Of a stretch of 5,592 nucleotides of DNA, positions 1 through 5,392 are shown piece after piece. Made by a program: the position numbers and the translations under genes. Position 1 is the stretch's first letter, and every line of letters starts with the position of its first letter. Origin of the DNA: Thermococcus sp. (GTDB lineage: Archaea; Methanobacteriota_B; Thermococci; Thermococcales; Thermococcaceae); assembly GCA_027001105.1 (NCBI GenBank), contig JALTMZ010000096.1, positions 1 to 5,592 of the forward strand. The letters are read 5' to 3'. The notes beneath the pieces were generated by a model. It made no database searches. It saw only the letters and a program-made list of their open reading frames with translations, and was not told the origin of the DNA.

Positions 1-327
1 CACAATTGGGAATTTATAGTACTCTCCTTGGTATGCTTTAACTATCCCAAGTATCCACAGGACAAGGGCAATTAAACCCAAAAGCATGCCTAAAATTGCT
101 CCTAAAAATGGTATGAACATAAGTATTCTCTGGATTATGAATATTCCCAGGAATGTAATCGTTGACTGCATGGCATGGAATCTGACAAAATCACTTTCTT
201 TCTCCAAGAGAAGGAAAATTATACCTGTCAGGAACCCAAGGACATAAGCCAGTGCTGCTTCAATGTTTTCTTCAAGTCCTAAAGACGTTTTGCTTTTTTC
301 TACTTCTCCACTTCCATATTCCTCCAC
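1..327 (-). CDS. DUF4870-type small membrane protein (C-terminus cut by window edge)
   Basis: Read from the reverse strand, this frame stays open for 109 codons to the window edge. The first 20 or so residues are polar and charged, followed by SLGLEENIEAALAYVLGF. About three hydrophobic segments follow, near residues 23-41, 55-71 and 74-95, and the visible part ends in KAYQGEYYKFPIV. The loop EKESDFVRFHAMQS after the first helix, and the YKFPI end, are typical of DUF4870/Tic20-like archaeal and bacterial membrane proteins of about 110-120 residues. Only a few C-terminal residues are therefore likely to be missing. The function of the family is not established. I chose GTG at 327 because GAGGTG (334-339) lies six bases before it; TTG at 333 and GTG at 336 are in the same frame, and the next upstream stop is at 358-360. 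The gene is divergent from the feo operon and nothing ties it to iron uptake. Confidence 0.8.
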   Translation of the reverse strand, partial: MEEYGSGEVEKSKTSLGLEENIEAALAYVLGFLTGIIFLLLEKESDFVRFHAMQSTITFLGIFIIQRILMFIPFLGAILGMLLGLIALVLWILGIVKAYQGEYYKFPIV

Positions 328-357
328 TCTCAACACCTCACATAGCTGTATATCAAC

Positions 358-383
358 TTATTTTTAACTTTCCTGGTTAAATA
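358..383 (-). promoter_or_regulatory. Candidate TATA elements for the DUF4870 gene
   Basis: On the minus strand there are two AT-rich candidates: TATTTAAC (383 down to 376), preceded by the purine-rich AGAAAAG as a possible BRE, and TTAAAAATAA (368 down to 359). With the usual archaeal distance of about 25 bases they would start transcription near 353 and near 338. The second would give the short leader of about 11 bases that other genes in this window seem to have. I cannot decide between them, and the surrounding sequence is AT-rich enough to produce such matches by chance. Confidence 0.35.
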
Positions 384-522
384 CTTTTCTAAAATTATTG
401 AAAATGATTTCATAATAGTTGATACTTTTGCATAAATTGCTTTATAATTTTCAAAAAATATTCGAACCTTATTGAATTGGAAAGCATCTTGCTTTGTTTT
501 AAATCTCGAACCCCATGTTTTG

Positions 523-536
523 TTAGGCTCACCAAA
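523..536. promoter_or_regulatory. Degenerate second copy of the feo operator
   Basis: TTAGG-CTCA-CCAAA has the same layout as the perfect repeat at 574-589: a TTAGG arm, a four-base spacer, and a CC-starting right arm with one mismatch to CCTAA. Its centre is 52 bp upstream of the centre of the stronger site, close to five turns of B-DNA. It covers the start of the BRE of the proposed feo promoter. Read alone it would be weak. Its support comes from the matched spacing and position. Confidence 0.35.
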
Positions 537-546
537 ACTTTTTAAG
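531..546 (+). promoter_or_regulatory. feoABC operon promoter (BRE/TATA)
   Basis: ACCAAAAC followed by TTTTTAAG (539-546) matches the purine-rich BRE plus T/A-rich TATA arrangement common in Thermococcales. Transcription would start about 25 bases downstream, near 567-570, giving a leader of about 30 bases to the ATG at 600. A second TATA-like run, TATATA at 553-558, would instead start transcription near 581. The start site cannot be fixed from sequence alone, but either choice leaves the inverted repeat at 574-589 across or just after the start of transcription. Confidence 0.55.
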
Positions 547-573
547 GTCTCCTATATACCAAATTATGATTGA

Positions 574-589
574 ATTAGGTTGTCCTAAT
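574..589. promoter_or_regulatory. Inverted-repeat operator of the feo operon, probably a DtxR-family site
   Basis: ATTAGG-TTGT-CCTAAT is a perfect inverted repeat with 6-bp arms and a 4-base spacer. It lies between the feo TATA box and the feoA coding start. The half-site TTAGGTT matches the half-site of bacterial DtxR/IdeR iron boxes, although the arms are closer together here than in the classical 19-bp box. Thermococcales have DtxR-family metal-dependent repressors, and feo genes are standard targets of such proteins. Binding here would block polymerase at the transcription start. The repeat itself is seen directly; the choice of regulator is inference. Confidence 0.6.
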
Positions 590-595
590 GGTGAT
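590..595 (+). promoter_or_regulatory. Ribosome site that favours the feoA start at 600
   Basis: GGTGAT matches part of the AGGAGGTGAT complement of the archaeal 16S rRNA 3' end and sits four bases before the ATG at 600. The ATG at 588 has no such motif upstream, and it overlaps both this site and the operator repeat. This supports the shorter FeoA. Confidence 0.55.
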
Positions 596-599
596 GATC

Positions 600-833
600 A
601 TGTATGTGCATTTAACTCATATGAATGAAGGGGAGGAGGGAGTTGTTGTTGACATCCATGGAGGTATTGGGGCGAGACAGAAGTTAATCGGAATGGGAAT
701 TACTCCTGGAACCAGAATTCGGGTGCTCAAATCTTCGCCCCCCGGACCAATAATCATAGCTGTCGGTTCTTCACGAATAGCCATTGGCAGGGGAATAGCG
801 GATAAAATAATTGTCCGGAGGGAACTTCGATGA
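600..833 (+). CDS. feoA: FeoA, SH3-like accessory protein of Fe(II) uptake
   Basis: This is a 77-residue cytoplasmic protein consisting of one FeoA domain, an SH3-like beta barrel. Family marks are GGIGARQKLIGMGITPG (about residues 21-37), where MG(I/L)xPG is the classic FeoA turn, then the strand IRVLKSSPPGPIIIAVG and the closing AIGRGIADKIIV. FeoA is thought to bind the FeoB cytoplasmic domain and aid Fe(II) import or FeoB assembly; it has no enzyme motif. The start at 600 is chosen because GGTGAT precedes it by four bases and because the homologous part begins there; an in-frame ATG at 588 would add four residues (MVMI). The stop codon overlaps the feoB start as ATGA, so translation is probably coupled. 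First gene of the feo operon. Confidence 0.9.
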   Translation: MYVHLTHMNEGEEGVVVDIHGGIGARQKLIGMGITPGTRIRVLKSSPPGPIIIAVGSSRIAIGRGIADKIIVRRELR

Positions 834-2827
834 AAAAGGTTATTGCCCTCGCTGGTAATCCAAACGTTGGTAAAACCACACTGTTCAATGCCTTAACAGG
901 ACTGAGACAGCATGTTGGCAACTGGCCCGGAGTTACAGTAGAGAAAAAAGAGGGGATAATGAAGTATAAAGGTAGAGAGTTTTTGGTTGTTGATCTCCCT
1001 GGAACATATTCCTTGACTGCTCATTCTGTTGATGAGCTTATAGCGAGAAATTTTATTCTAAATGGGAATGCTGATGTTATAGTTGATGTTGTAGACTCGT
1101 CCTGTCTTATGCGGAATCTCTTCCTGACCATGGAAATCCTCGAAATGGGGGTCAAAAACATTGTAATTGCACTCAATAAAATTGATCTGGCTGAGAAAAA
1201 GGGGATAACTTTTAATTTTAAGAAAATGGAGAAAGTGCTTGGTATCCCCGTAGTTCCAACAAATGCAAAGGATGGAACTGGAATTGAGGATCTTAAAAGA
1301 AAAATAGTGGCTGTAGCTGATGGCAGAATTACCGTTAATCCCGTTGTTCCTGTTTATGATGATATCATCGAGAGAGAAATTTCCCATATAAGTGAGATAC
1401 TAAAAGAAACAGCTTTAGCTGAAAGATACAACCTTAGATGGTTGGCTATAAAACTTTTGACGAGGGATGAAGAGGTCATAAAACTTGTTCTTTCACATCT
1501 TGGACATGAAAAGATGGACGAAATTCTGCATCATATAGGAGAGCTGGAGGAGCATTATAAGAAATCTCTTGATATCATTATTGCTAATCAGAAATATGAG
1601 TTCATCGATAACTTAATCCATCAGTTTGTTACTCACTTTGCTGAGCAAAAAGAAACGTTAACCGACCAGCTTGACAGAATTCTGACGCATCCGGTTTATG
1701 GTATGCTATCCCTCCTTGCAATCTTTTATTTTCTCTTTAAGTTCGTCTTTACAGTTGGAACGCCACTTCAGGAAAGTTTAGACTCATTTTTTGGAGTATT
1801 GGGTGATAACATTGGGAGATATATAGTTAATGACACTCTAAGAGGCTTGATTGTTGATGGGATAATTGGTGGTGTTGGCTCAGTTTTGAGCTTCTTTCCT
1901 CTGGTGTTCCTGCTCTTTGTTGCAATGTCTCTCCTTGAAGATTCTGGGTACATGGCAAGAGCGGCTGTTGTCATGGAGAGAATAATGAGGAAGTTTAATT
2001 TGCCAGGAAAGAGCTTTATCCCAATGGTTTTGGCATTTGGATGTAATGTGCCTGCAGTTATGGCAACTCGAGCATTAGATGATGAGAGAGATAGAATTCT
2101 AACAATGATCATAAACCCTCTTGTGCCGTGCAGTGCGAGAATGGTGGTTATAACTTTCCTTGCTGGAGTCTTCTTTGAGAGGCATAAAGCCCTGGTTGCC
2201 ATCAGCATTTATGCTATTTCTCTTGGATTAGCATTGATTTCAGCCCTTATACTGAGTAGATTTGTAATTAAGGGGGAAGAGAGCCCATTCATAATTGAGC
2301 TTCCTGACTATCTAATCCCTTCATGGAAGAGTGTGGTGATTCACTCGTGGGAGAGAAGTAAGGAATTTTTGAAAAAGGCAGGAACTGTTATTCTTGCTGG
2401 GGCAGTTGCAATATGGTATCTGAGCAATTATCCACAGCCTGTTGGTACTGGTTTAAGCTATGCTGAAATCATTGGGCGGGCATTGGAACCTGTGACTAAA
2501 CTAATGGGCCTTGACTGGAAAGCTGCTGTAAGTTTAATTTTTGGGATAATAGCAAAAGAAAATGTTATCGCTACATATGGTGTTATATATGGAATCGGGG
2601 GAAATGAAGAAGCATTAGGGGTCTTAATGAGACAAGCAATGAGCCCACTGCAGGCGTTTGTTTTATCTCTTGTAACAACCCTTTATCTTCCTTGCATCGC
2701 TACAATTGCTGCAATAAGAGCTGAAGGGGGGACGAAGTGGGCTTTAGTGGCGTCCCTCTACAATCTTATATTAGCAACCGTGATTGGGATTCTTGTGTAT
2801 CATCTGGGATTATTTATCATGGGGTGA
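830..2827 (+). CDS. feoB: FeoB, Fe(II) transporter with N-terminal GTPase domain
   Basis: FeoB is the cytoplasmic-membrane ferrous iron importer. This copy has 665 residues, within the usual size range. Its G domain shows G1 GNPNVGKT (9-16), G2 Thr36 in PGVTVE, G3 DLPG (55-58), G4 NKID (116-119) and a G5 region near TNAK (144-147). A helical GDI-like linker (about 160-280) follows. The membrane part begins after HPVYG (about 287) and has hydrophobic segments near 289-311, 340-373, 396-412, 424-448, 454-478, 518-535, 567-591, 607-629 and 637-663. Gate signatures are DSGYMARA (about 371-378), FGCNVPAV (Cys405), NPLVPCSARM (Cys434) and YLPCIAT (Cys622); these membrane cysteines are conserved in the family and proposed to lie on the iron path. 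GGAGGGA (817-823) lies six bases before the ATG. It overlaps feoA by four bases and is followed six bases later by the FeoC-like gene. Confidence 0.97.
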   Translation: MKKVIALAGNPNVGKTTLFNALTGLRQHVGNWPGVTVEKKEGIMKYKGREFLVVDLPGTYSLTAHSVDELIARNFILNGNADVIVDVVDSSCLMRNLFLTMEILEMGVKNIVIALNKIDLAEKKGITFNFKKMEKVLGIPVVPTNAKDGTGIEDLKRKIVAVADGRITVNPVVPVYDDIIEREISHISEILKETALAERYNLRWLAIKLLTRDEEVIKLVLSHLGHEKMDEILHHIGELEEHYKKSLDIIIANQKYEFIDNLIHQFVTHFAEQKETLTDQLDRILTHPVYGMLSLLAIFYFLFKFVFTVGTPLQESLDSFFGVLGDNIGRYIVNDTLRGLIVDGIIGGVGSVLSFFPLVFLLFVAMSLLEDSGYMARAAVVMERIMRKFNLPGKSFIPMVLAFGCNVPAVMATRALDDERDRILTMIINPLVPCSARMVVITFLAGVFFERHKALVAISIYAISLGLALISALILSRFVIKGEESPFIIELPDYLIPSWKSVVIHSWERSKEFLKKAGTVILAGAVAIWYLSNYPQPVGTGLSYAEIIGRALEPVTKLMGLDWKAAVSLIFGIIAKENVIATYGVIYGIGGNEEALGVLMRQAMSPLQAFVLSLVTTLYLPCIATIAAIRAEGGTKWALVASLYNLILATVIGILVYHLGLFIMG

Positions 2828-2833
2828 AGTATT

Positions 2834-3106
2834 GTGGCAACCATTGAAGAAGTCCTTGAGCTTATCAAAAGTGGATATACAAATCCCAAAGAAATAGCAA
2901 GGGTTATGGGTATAAGTGTTGAAGAAGTTAGTGGAATAATAAAAATATTGGAAAGCTTAGGATATATCGAAAAAGTCAAGCTTGGAAGTTCTGTCTGTAA
3001 TAGGTGTCCAATGAAGAAGATATGCTCTGGATCATGCATTCACTTTAAGGGACAGATTTACCAGATATCCGAGAAAAATTCATCCAATTCTTCAAAAACA
3101 ACCTAA
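2834..3106 (+). CDS. FeoC-like winged-helix protein with four-cysteine cluster
   Basis: This 90-residue protein starts at GTG, with GGGGTGA (2821-2827) six bases upstream; that motif overlaps the feoB stop. Residues 1-50 form a compact helix-turn-helix, with the recognition-like stretch NPKEIARVMGISVEEV (17-32) and a wing at about 43-51. After it comes CNRCPMKKICSGSC, with Cys55, Cys58, Cys64 and Cys68 (CX2CX5CX3C), then a Ser/Asn-rich tail. Bacterial FeoC is a small winged-helix protein with a cysteine loop that can hold an Fe-S cluster. Fold, cysteines and position directly after feoB point to the same role, for example sensing iron or oxygen, controlling FeoB stability or regulating transcription. 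The overall sequence is too short for me to prove descent from bacterial FeoC, so I give no symbol; a local regulator is the alternative. Confidence 0.8.
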   Translation: MATIEEVLELIKSGYTNPKEIARVMGISVEEVSGIIKILESLGYIEKVKLGSSVCNRCPMKKICSGSCIHFKGQIYQISEKNSSNSSKTT

Positions 3107-3112
3107 GCAGCA

Positions 3113-3123
3113 AAATATATAAG
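3113..3123 (+). promoter_or_regulatory. Promoter of the nucleotidyltransferase gene
   Basis: AAATATATAAG is a strong archaeal TATA box with AGCAGCAA before it as a possible BRE. Its centre is about 37 bases upstream of the ATG at 3155, so transcription should start near 3143-3145, leaving a leader of about ten bases that holds little more than the ribosome site. It begins only seven bases after the stop of the FeoC-like gene, so the nucleotidyltransferase is its own unit, although read-through from feo is possible because I see no T-run between them. Confidence 0.7.
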
Positions 3124-3144
3124 CGTTCGATCTTAATTATTATC

Positions 3145-3151
3145 GGTGGTG
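3145..3151 (+). promoter_or_regulatory. Ribosome site fixing the nucleotidyltransferase start at 3155
   Basis: GGTGGTG is three bases before the ATG at 3155. The GTG codons at 3146 and 3149 are in frame but are part of this motif, so starting there would remove the ribosome site. The protein then begins MKAVILAGG, the normal start of this enzyme family. Confidence 0.65.
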
Positions 3152-3154
3152 TTA

Positions 3155-4396
3155 ATGAAAGCTGTTATTCTTGCTGGAGGATTTGGAACAAGACTGAGGC
3201 CAATTTCATCAACAAGACCAAAACCAATGGTTCCCGTTCTTGGAAAGCCTAATCTTCAGTATCTCTTAGAAAACTTGGAAAAGATAAAGGAGATTGACGA
3301 GATAATCCTGTCGGTCCACTATATGAGGGGAGAGATCAGGGAGTTTATAGAAGAGAAGATGAGCGATTATCCCAAGGACATAAGGTTCGTGAATGACCCG
3401 ATGCCTCTTGAAACAGGAGGAGCATTAAAGAATGTTGAAGAGTACGTCAGCGATGAGTTCTTAGTAATTTATGGAGATGTCTTCACGAACTTCAACTTTG
3501 CAGAGCTGATTAAAGCTCACAGGGAGAATGAAGGAGTGATAACAGTAGCTCTGACAAAAGTATATGACCCAGAAAAATACGGTGTTGTAATAACTGATGA
3601 AGAAGGAAAAGTTATAGAATTTGAAGAAAAGCCAAAGAGACCAAAAACTAACTTAGTTGATGCTGGAATCTATGTGGTTGATAAAGAGATTCTAAAGGAG
3701 ATACCACGGAGAAAGGAAGTTTATTTTGAGAGAGAAATCCTTCCAAAGTTTGTCAGTCAAGGCTTAGTTTATGGTCATAAAATGCCGAAGGAAAACTACT
3801 GGGTTGACCTCGGATCTCCGGAGGATTTGTTCTATGCCCATCAAATAGCTCTCGACGAAATTGCAAGGGAAGACGGATACTTTACGATAAAAGAGGATGC
3901 TGAAGTTCCGGAGGACGTTGAGATTCAAGGCCCTGTTTATATTGACAGTGGAGCAAAAGTAGGACATGGAGTGAAGATCAAAGCATACACCTACATTGGA
4001 CCAAACACAATAATTGAGGACAAGGCATACTTAAAGAGATCAATTCTCATTGGAAGTGACATAATCAAAGAAAAGAGCGAAATTAAGGACTCAATTCTTG
4101 GAGAAGGGGTGGTAATAGGGAAGAACGTCATCCTCAAAGAAGGCGCAGTTGTTGGAGATTATGCAAAGATTTACGACAATTTGGTGATTTATGGAGCAAA
4201 GATCCTCCCATGGAAGAAAGTTGAAGAGTACGAAGCATACATCAGGATAAAACTCGATCCAACGAAAGTGAGACCAGAGCTCACCCCAGATAGATGTCCT
4301 CTCGGTCTGCCGGAGTGTATATACAAAAAGTTCAGAGCAATAGCTGGAGAAAAGCCCCCATGTGATGAATGTATTGAGAACCAATGGCTCTTCTGA
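3155..4396 (+). CDS. Sugar-1-phosphate nucleotidyltransferase with C-terminal beta-helix
   Basis: The 413-residue enzyme should join a sugar 1-phosphate to an NTP, giving an NDP-sugar and pyrophosphate, in the cytoplasm. The Rossmann-like catalytic domain (about 1-230) has the signature LAGGFGTRLRPISSTRPKPM (6-25), with GxGTRLRP and Lys23, the probable metal-binding Asp108 in YGDVF, EFEEKP (155-160), VDAGIY (168-173) and YWVDLGSPED (215-224), with Asp218 as a second metal ligand. From about 245 to 355 hexapeptide-like repeats such as VKIKAYTYIGPNTIIEDKA form a left-handed beta-helix. This layout fits GDP-mannose or glucose-1-phosphate pyrophosphorylases; mannose-1-phosphate guanylyltransferase is my best guess but the sugar and base cannot be read from sequence. 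The last 35 residues carry Cys381, Cys388, Cys403 and Cys406, which is unusual. Likely roles are glycan or compatible-solute precursor supply. Transcribed alone from the promoter just upstream; it converges on dacZ with a 24-base gap. Confidence 0.9.
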   Translation: MKAVILAGGFGTRLRPISSTRPKPMVPVLGKPNLQYLLENLEKIKEIDEIILSVHYMRGEIREFIEEKMSDYPKDIRFVNDPMPLETGGALKNVEEYVSDEFLVIYGDVFTNFNFAELIKAHRENEGVITVALTKVYDPEKYGVVITDEEGKVIEFEEKPKRPKTNLVDAGIYVVDKEILKEIPRRKEVYFEREILPKFVSQGLVYGHKMPKENYWVDLGSPEDLFYAHQIALDEIAREDGYFTIKEDAEVPEDVEIQGPVYIDSGAKVGHGVKIKAYTYIGPNTIIEDKAYLKRSILIGSDIIKEKSEIKDSILGEGVVIGKNVILKEGAVVGDYAKIYDNLVIYGAKILPWKKVEEYEAYIRIKLDPTKVRPELTPDRCPLGLPECIYKKFRAIAGEKPPCDECIENQWLF

Positions 4397-4397
4397 G

Positions 4398-4423
4398 CTC
4401 TTCTTCGTTTTCCTTCCTCTTTA
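4398..4423 (+). terminator. Pyrimidine-rich terminator candidate after the nucleotidyltransferase gene
   Basis: Directly after the TGA the plus strand is almost purely C and T, with short T runs (TTTT at 4408-4411, TTT near 4420). Archaeal RNA polymerase stops at T-rich coding-strand tracts without a hairpin, so this is the likely stop for the plus-strand transcript. The runs are short, so termination may be inefficient. On the minus strand the same tract is purine-rich and would not stop the dacZ transcript, which probably runs into the 3' end of the nucleotidyltransferase gene. Confidence 0.35.
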
Positions 4424-5227
4424 ATATCTCATTCTGGGATTGTATTCAAGGATTATCTCGCCATTTTTAAATACCCTAATCACACCGCTTTCCGAGAGTG
4501 TTATTGCCGTTGCCTTTGTTTTCTTTGAGATAGCTGCGGCTGCAAGATGTCTGCTCCCCAGGCCCGGAGGTAAGTGGACATCAAGTTTTTTTGGGTCAAC
4601 ATCGAGATATCTGCCTGCTGCCACAATCCTTCCGGTGTTGCTGATTATAAATGCCCCGTCAAGGGTTGCAAATTCTTTTATAACACCCTTAATGTTCTTA
4701 TCCAGCACATTCAGCTTATGCCCCCTGAAGGGGTTTGGGACTATCTGATGGGAGTACTTCAGAACATTTTTTGTGTCTCCGACCACAAATATTGTTCCAA
4801 CAGGATATCCTTCCTTTCCCTCTAAGCTTAATTCTACTGCTATTTCAAGTAGTCTTTGAAGCACGGTTTGAGCTTCCTCAAAGAAACCCTTTGTAGTCGC
4901 TATGTTTCTTTTCACAGTTCTTATCCCAAGGGTATTTGGAGTGATGTAGAGGAATGTTTCTCCGTTAGATATAATGTTGTTCTCAACAAGAAATGCGGAA
5001 ATGAGATTTACCACGTTCTTTATCCCTAAAGATAGCGGCAGGGGGATTTTTTTAACCCTTTCATCGGAGATATCAAAGTCCTTACCAACAAGTATAATGG
5101 GGACTTCAACTTCAGGTATTTTCCCTTCAAATGATGGGGTTATCAGTACCAGCGCTTTGGCATCAATTTCTTTAATTATCTCTAAGGCTTTATTGAGAAG
5201 AACTTTGGTGTAGCCACTCTTCTTCAT
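4421..5227 (-). CDS. dacZ: Diadenylate cyclase, archaeal DacZ type (c-di-AMP synthesis)
   Basis: The enzyme condenses two ATP to cyclic di-AMP and two pyrophosphates. It has 268 residues and no membrane segment or signal peptide, so it acts in the cytoplasm. The N-terminal part (about 1-105) is an alpha/beta domain like the pyruvate-kinase C-terminal domain, with LVLITPSFEGKIPEV (26-40). The C-terminal DAC domain (about 112-262) has GTIFVVGD (144-151), the catalytic DGAFII (Asp190-Gly191-Ala192), GLGSRHLAAAAIS (222-234) with the RH of the RHR motif, and the late SESG (245-248). This two-domain order is that of euryarchaeal DacZ, unlike bacterial DisA, which has a DNA-binding C-terminus, so the common name DNA integrity scanning protein would mislead. 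The third motif residue is Leu228 rather than Arg. GGTG (5233-5236) lies five bases before the ATG. The gene is divergent from ubiX and convergent with the nucleotidyltransferase gene. Confidence 0.92.
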   Translation of the reverse strand: MKKSGYTKVLLNKALEIIKEIDAKALVLITPSFEGKIPEVEVPIILVGKDFDISDERVKKIPLPLSLGIKNVVNLISAFLVENNIISNGETFLYITPNTLGIRTVKRNIATTKGFFEEAQTVLQRLLEIAVELSLEGKEGYPVGTIFVVGDTKNVLKYSHQIVPNPFRGHKLNVLDKNIKGVIKEFATLDGAFIISNTGRIVAAGRYLDVDPKKLDVHLPPGLGSRHLAAAAISKKTKATAITLSESGVIRVFKNGEIILEYNPRMRY

Positions 5228-5257
5228 TTTTACACCGTCCTATAGTATTATCGTTTG

Positions 5258-5269
5258 ATATTTATAAAT
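5258..5269 (-). promoter_or_regulatory. dacZ promoter (TATA box)
   Basis: On the minus strand the sequence ATTTATAAATAT is a good TATA box, with the purine-rich GAACAAC before it as a possible BRE. Its centre is about 36 bases upstream of the dacZ ATG, predicting a transcription start near 5238 and a leader of about ten bases, the same geometry as the nucleotidyltransferase promoter. Its core ATTTATAAAT (5260-5269) is a perfect palindrome, so TBP could also bind in the ubiX direction; the BRE should decide orientation. Confidence 0.6.
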
Positions 5270-5306
5270 GTTGTTCGTTAAATCCTGATTTTAATAATGA
5301 AAAACG

Positions 5307-5314
5307 TTTAATAC
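5307..5314 (+). promoter_or_regulatory. Candidate ubiX promoter (TATA box)
   Basis: GAAAAACG followed by TTTAATAC fits BRE plus TATA. Transcription would start near 5336-5338, giving a leader of about 50 bases before the ubiX ATG, longer than those of the other genes here. A weaker AT-rich run, TTAAAAAT (5349-5356), would give a leader of about ten bases instead. I prefer the first for its better match, without certainty. Confidence 0.4.
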
Positions 5315-5338
5315 TTTGGATAACCTACAAATTAAGGG

Positions 5339-5392
5339 GTGTTAATAGTTAAAAATCATAAAAATGTGGGTCTTCAGTGGGTGGGAGTATGA
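5339..5392 (+). other. Possible 17-codon leader ORF overlapping the ubiX start
   Basis: A GTG at 5339 opens a 17-residue frame ([17 protein letters not shown]) whose stop TGA overlaps the ubiX ATG as ATGA, the overlap used for translational coupling in operons. The GTG falls almost at the transcription start predicted from the TATA box at 5307-5314, so it could be read as a leaderless start. No recognisable domain. A short open frame of this size occurs often by chance, and I regard this as a possibility only. Confidence 0.2.

Noticed and set aside
395..415. TGAAA-ATGA-TTTCA inverted repeat in the spacer upstream of feoA
   Set aside because: Short arms in very AT-rich sequence, without a clear link to either promoter.
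441..448. TTTATAAT as an extra plus-strand promoter, for a long feo leader or a small RNA
   Set aside because: A fair TATA match, but no terminator, structured RNA or reading frame follows it; the element at 531-546 explains feoA better.
461..513. Two copies of TCGAACC (462-468 and 506-512), which on the minus strand read GGTTCGA like a tRNA T-loop
   Set aside because: No matching stem, acceptor or anticodon arm could be built around either copy, so there is no tRNA gene here; a 7-base direct repeat in a spacer can be chance.
1058..2208. Open frames on the minus strand inside feoB (1058-1387 and 1768-2208)
   Set aside because: They lie wholly opposite the strongly conserved feoB reading frame, have no ribosome site, and translate to sequence without any recognisable domain.
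4440..5213. Plus-strand open frames opposite dacZ and minus-strand frames opposite the nucleotidyltransferase gene
   Set aside because: Shadows of the clear diadenylate cyclase and nucleotidyltransferase genes, with no family signal and no promoter of their own.
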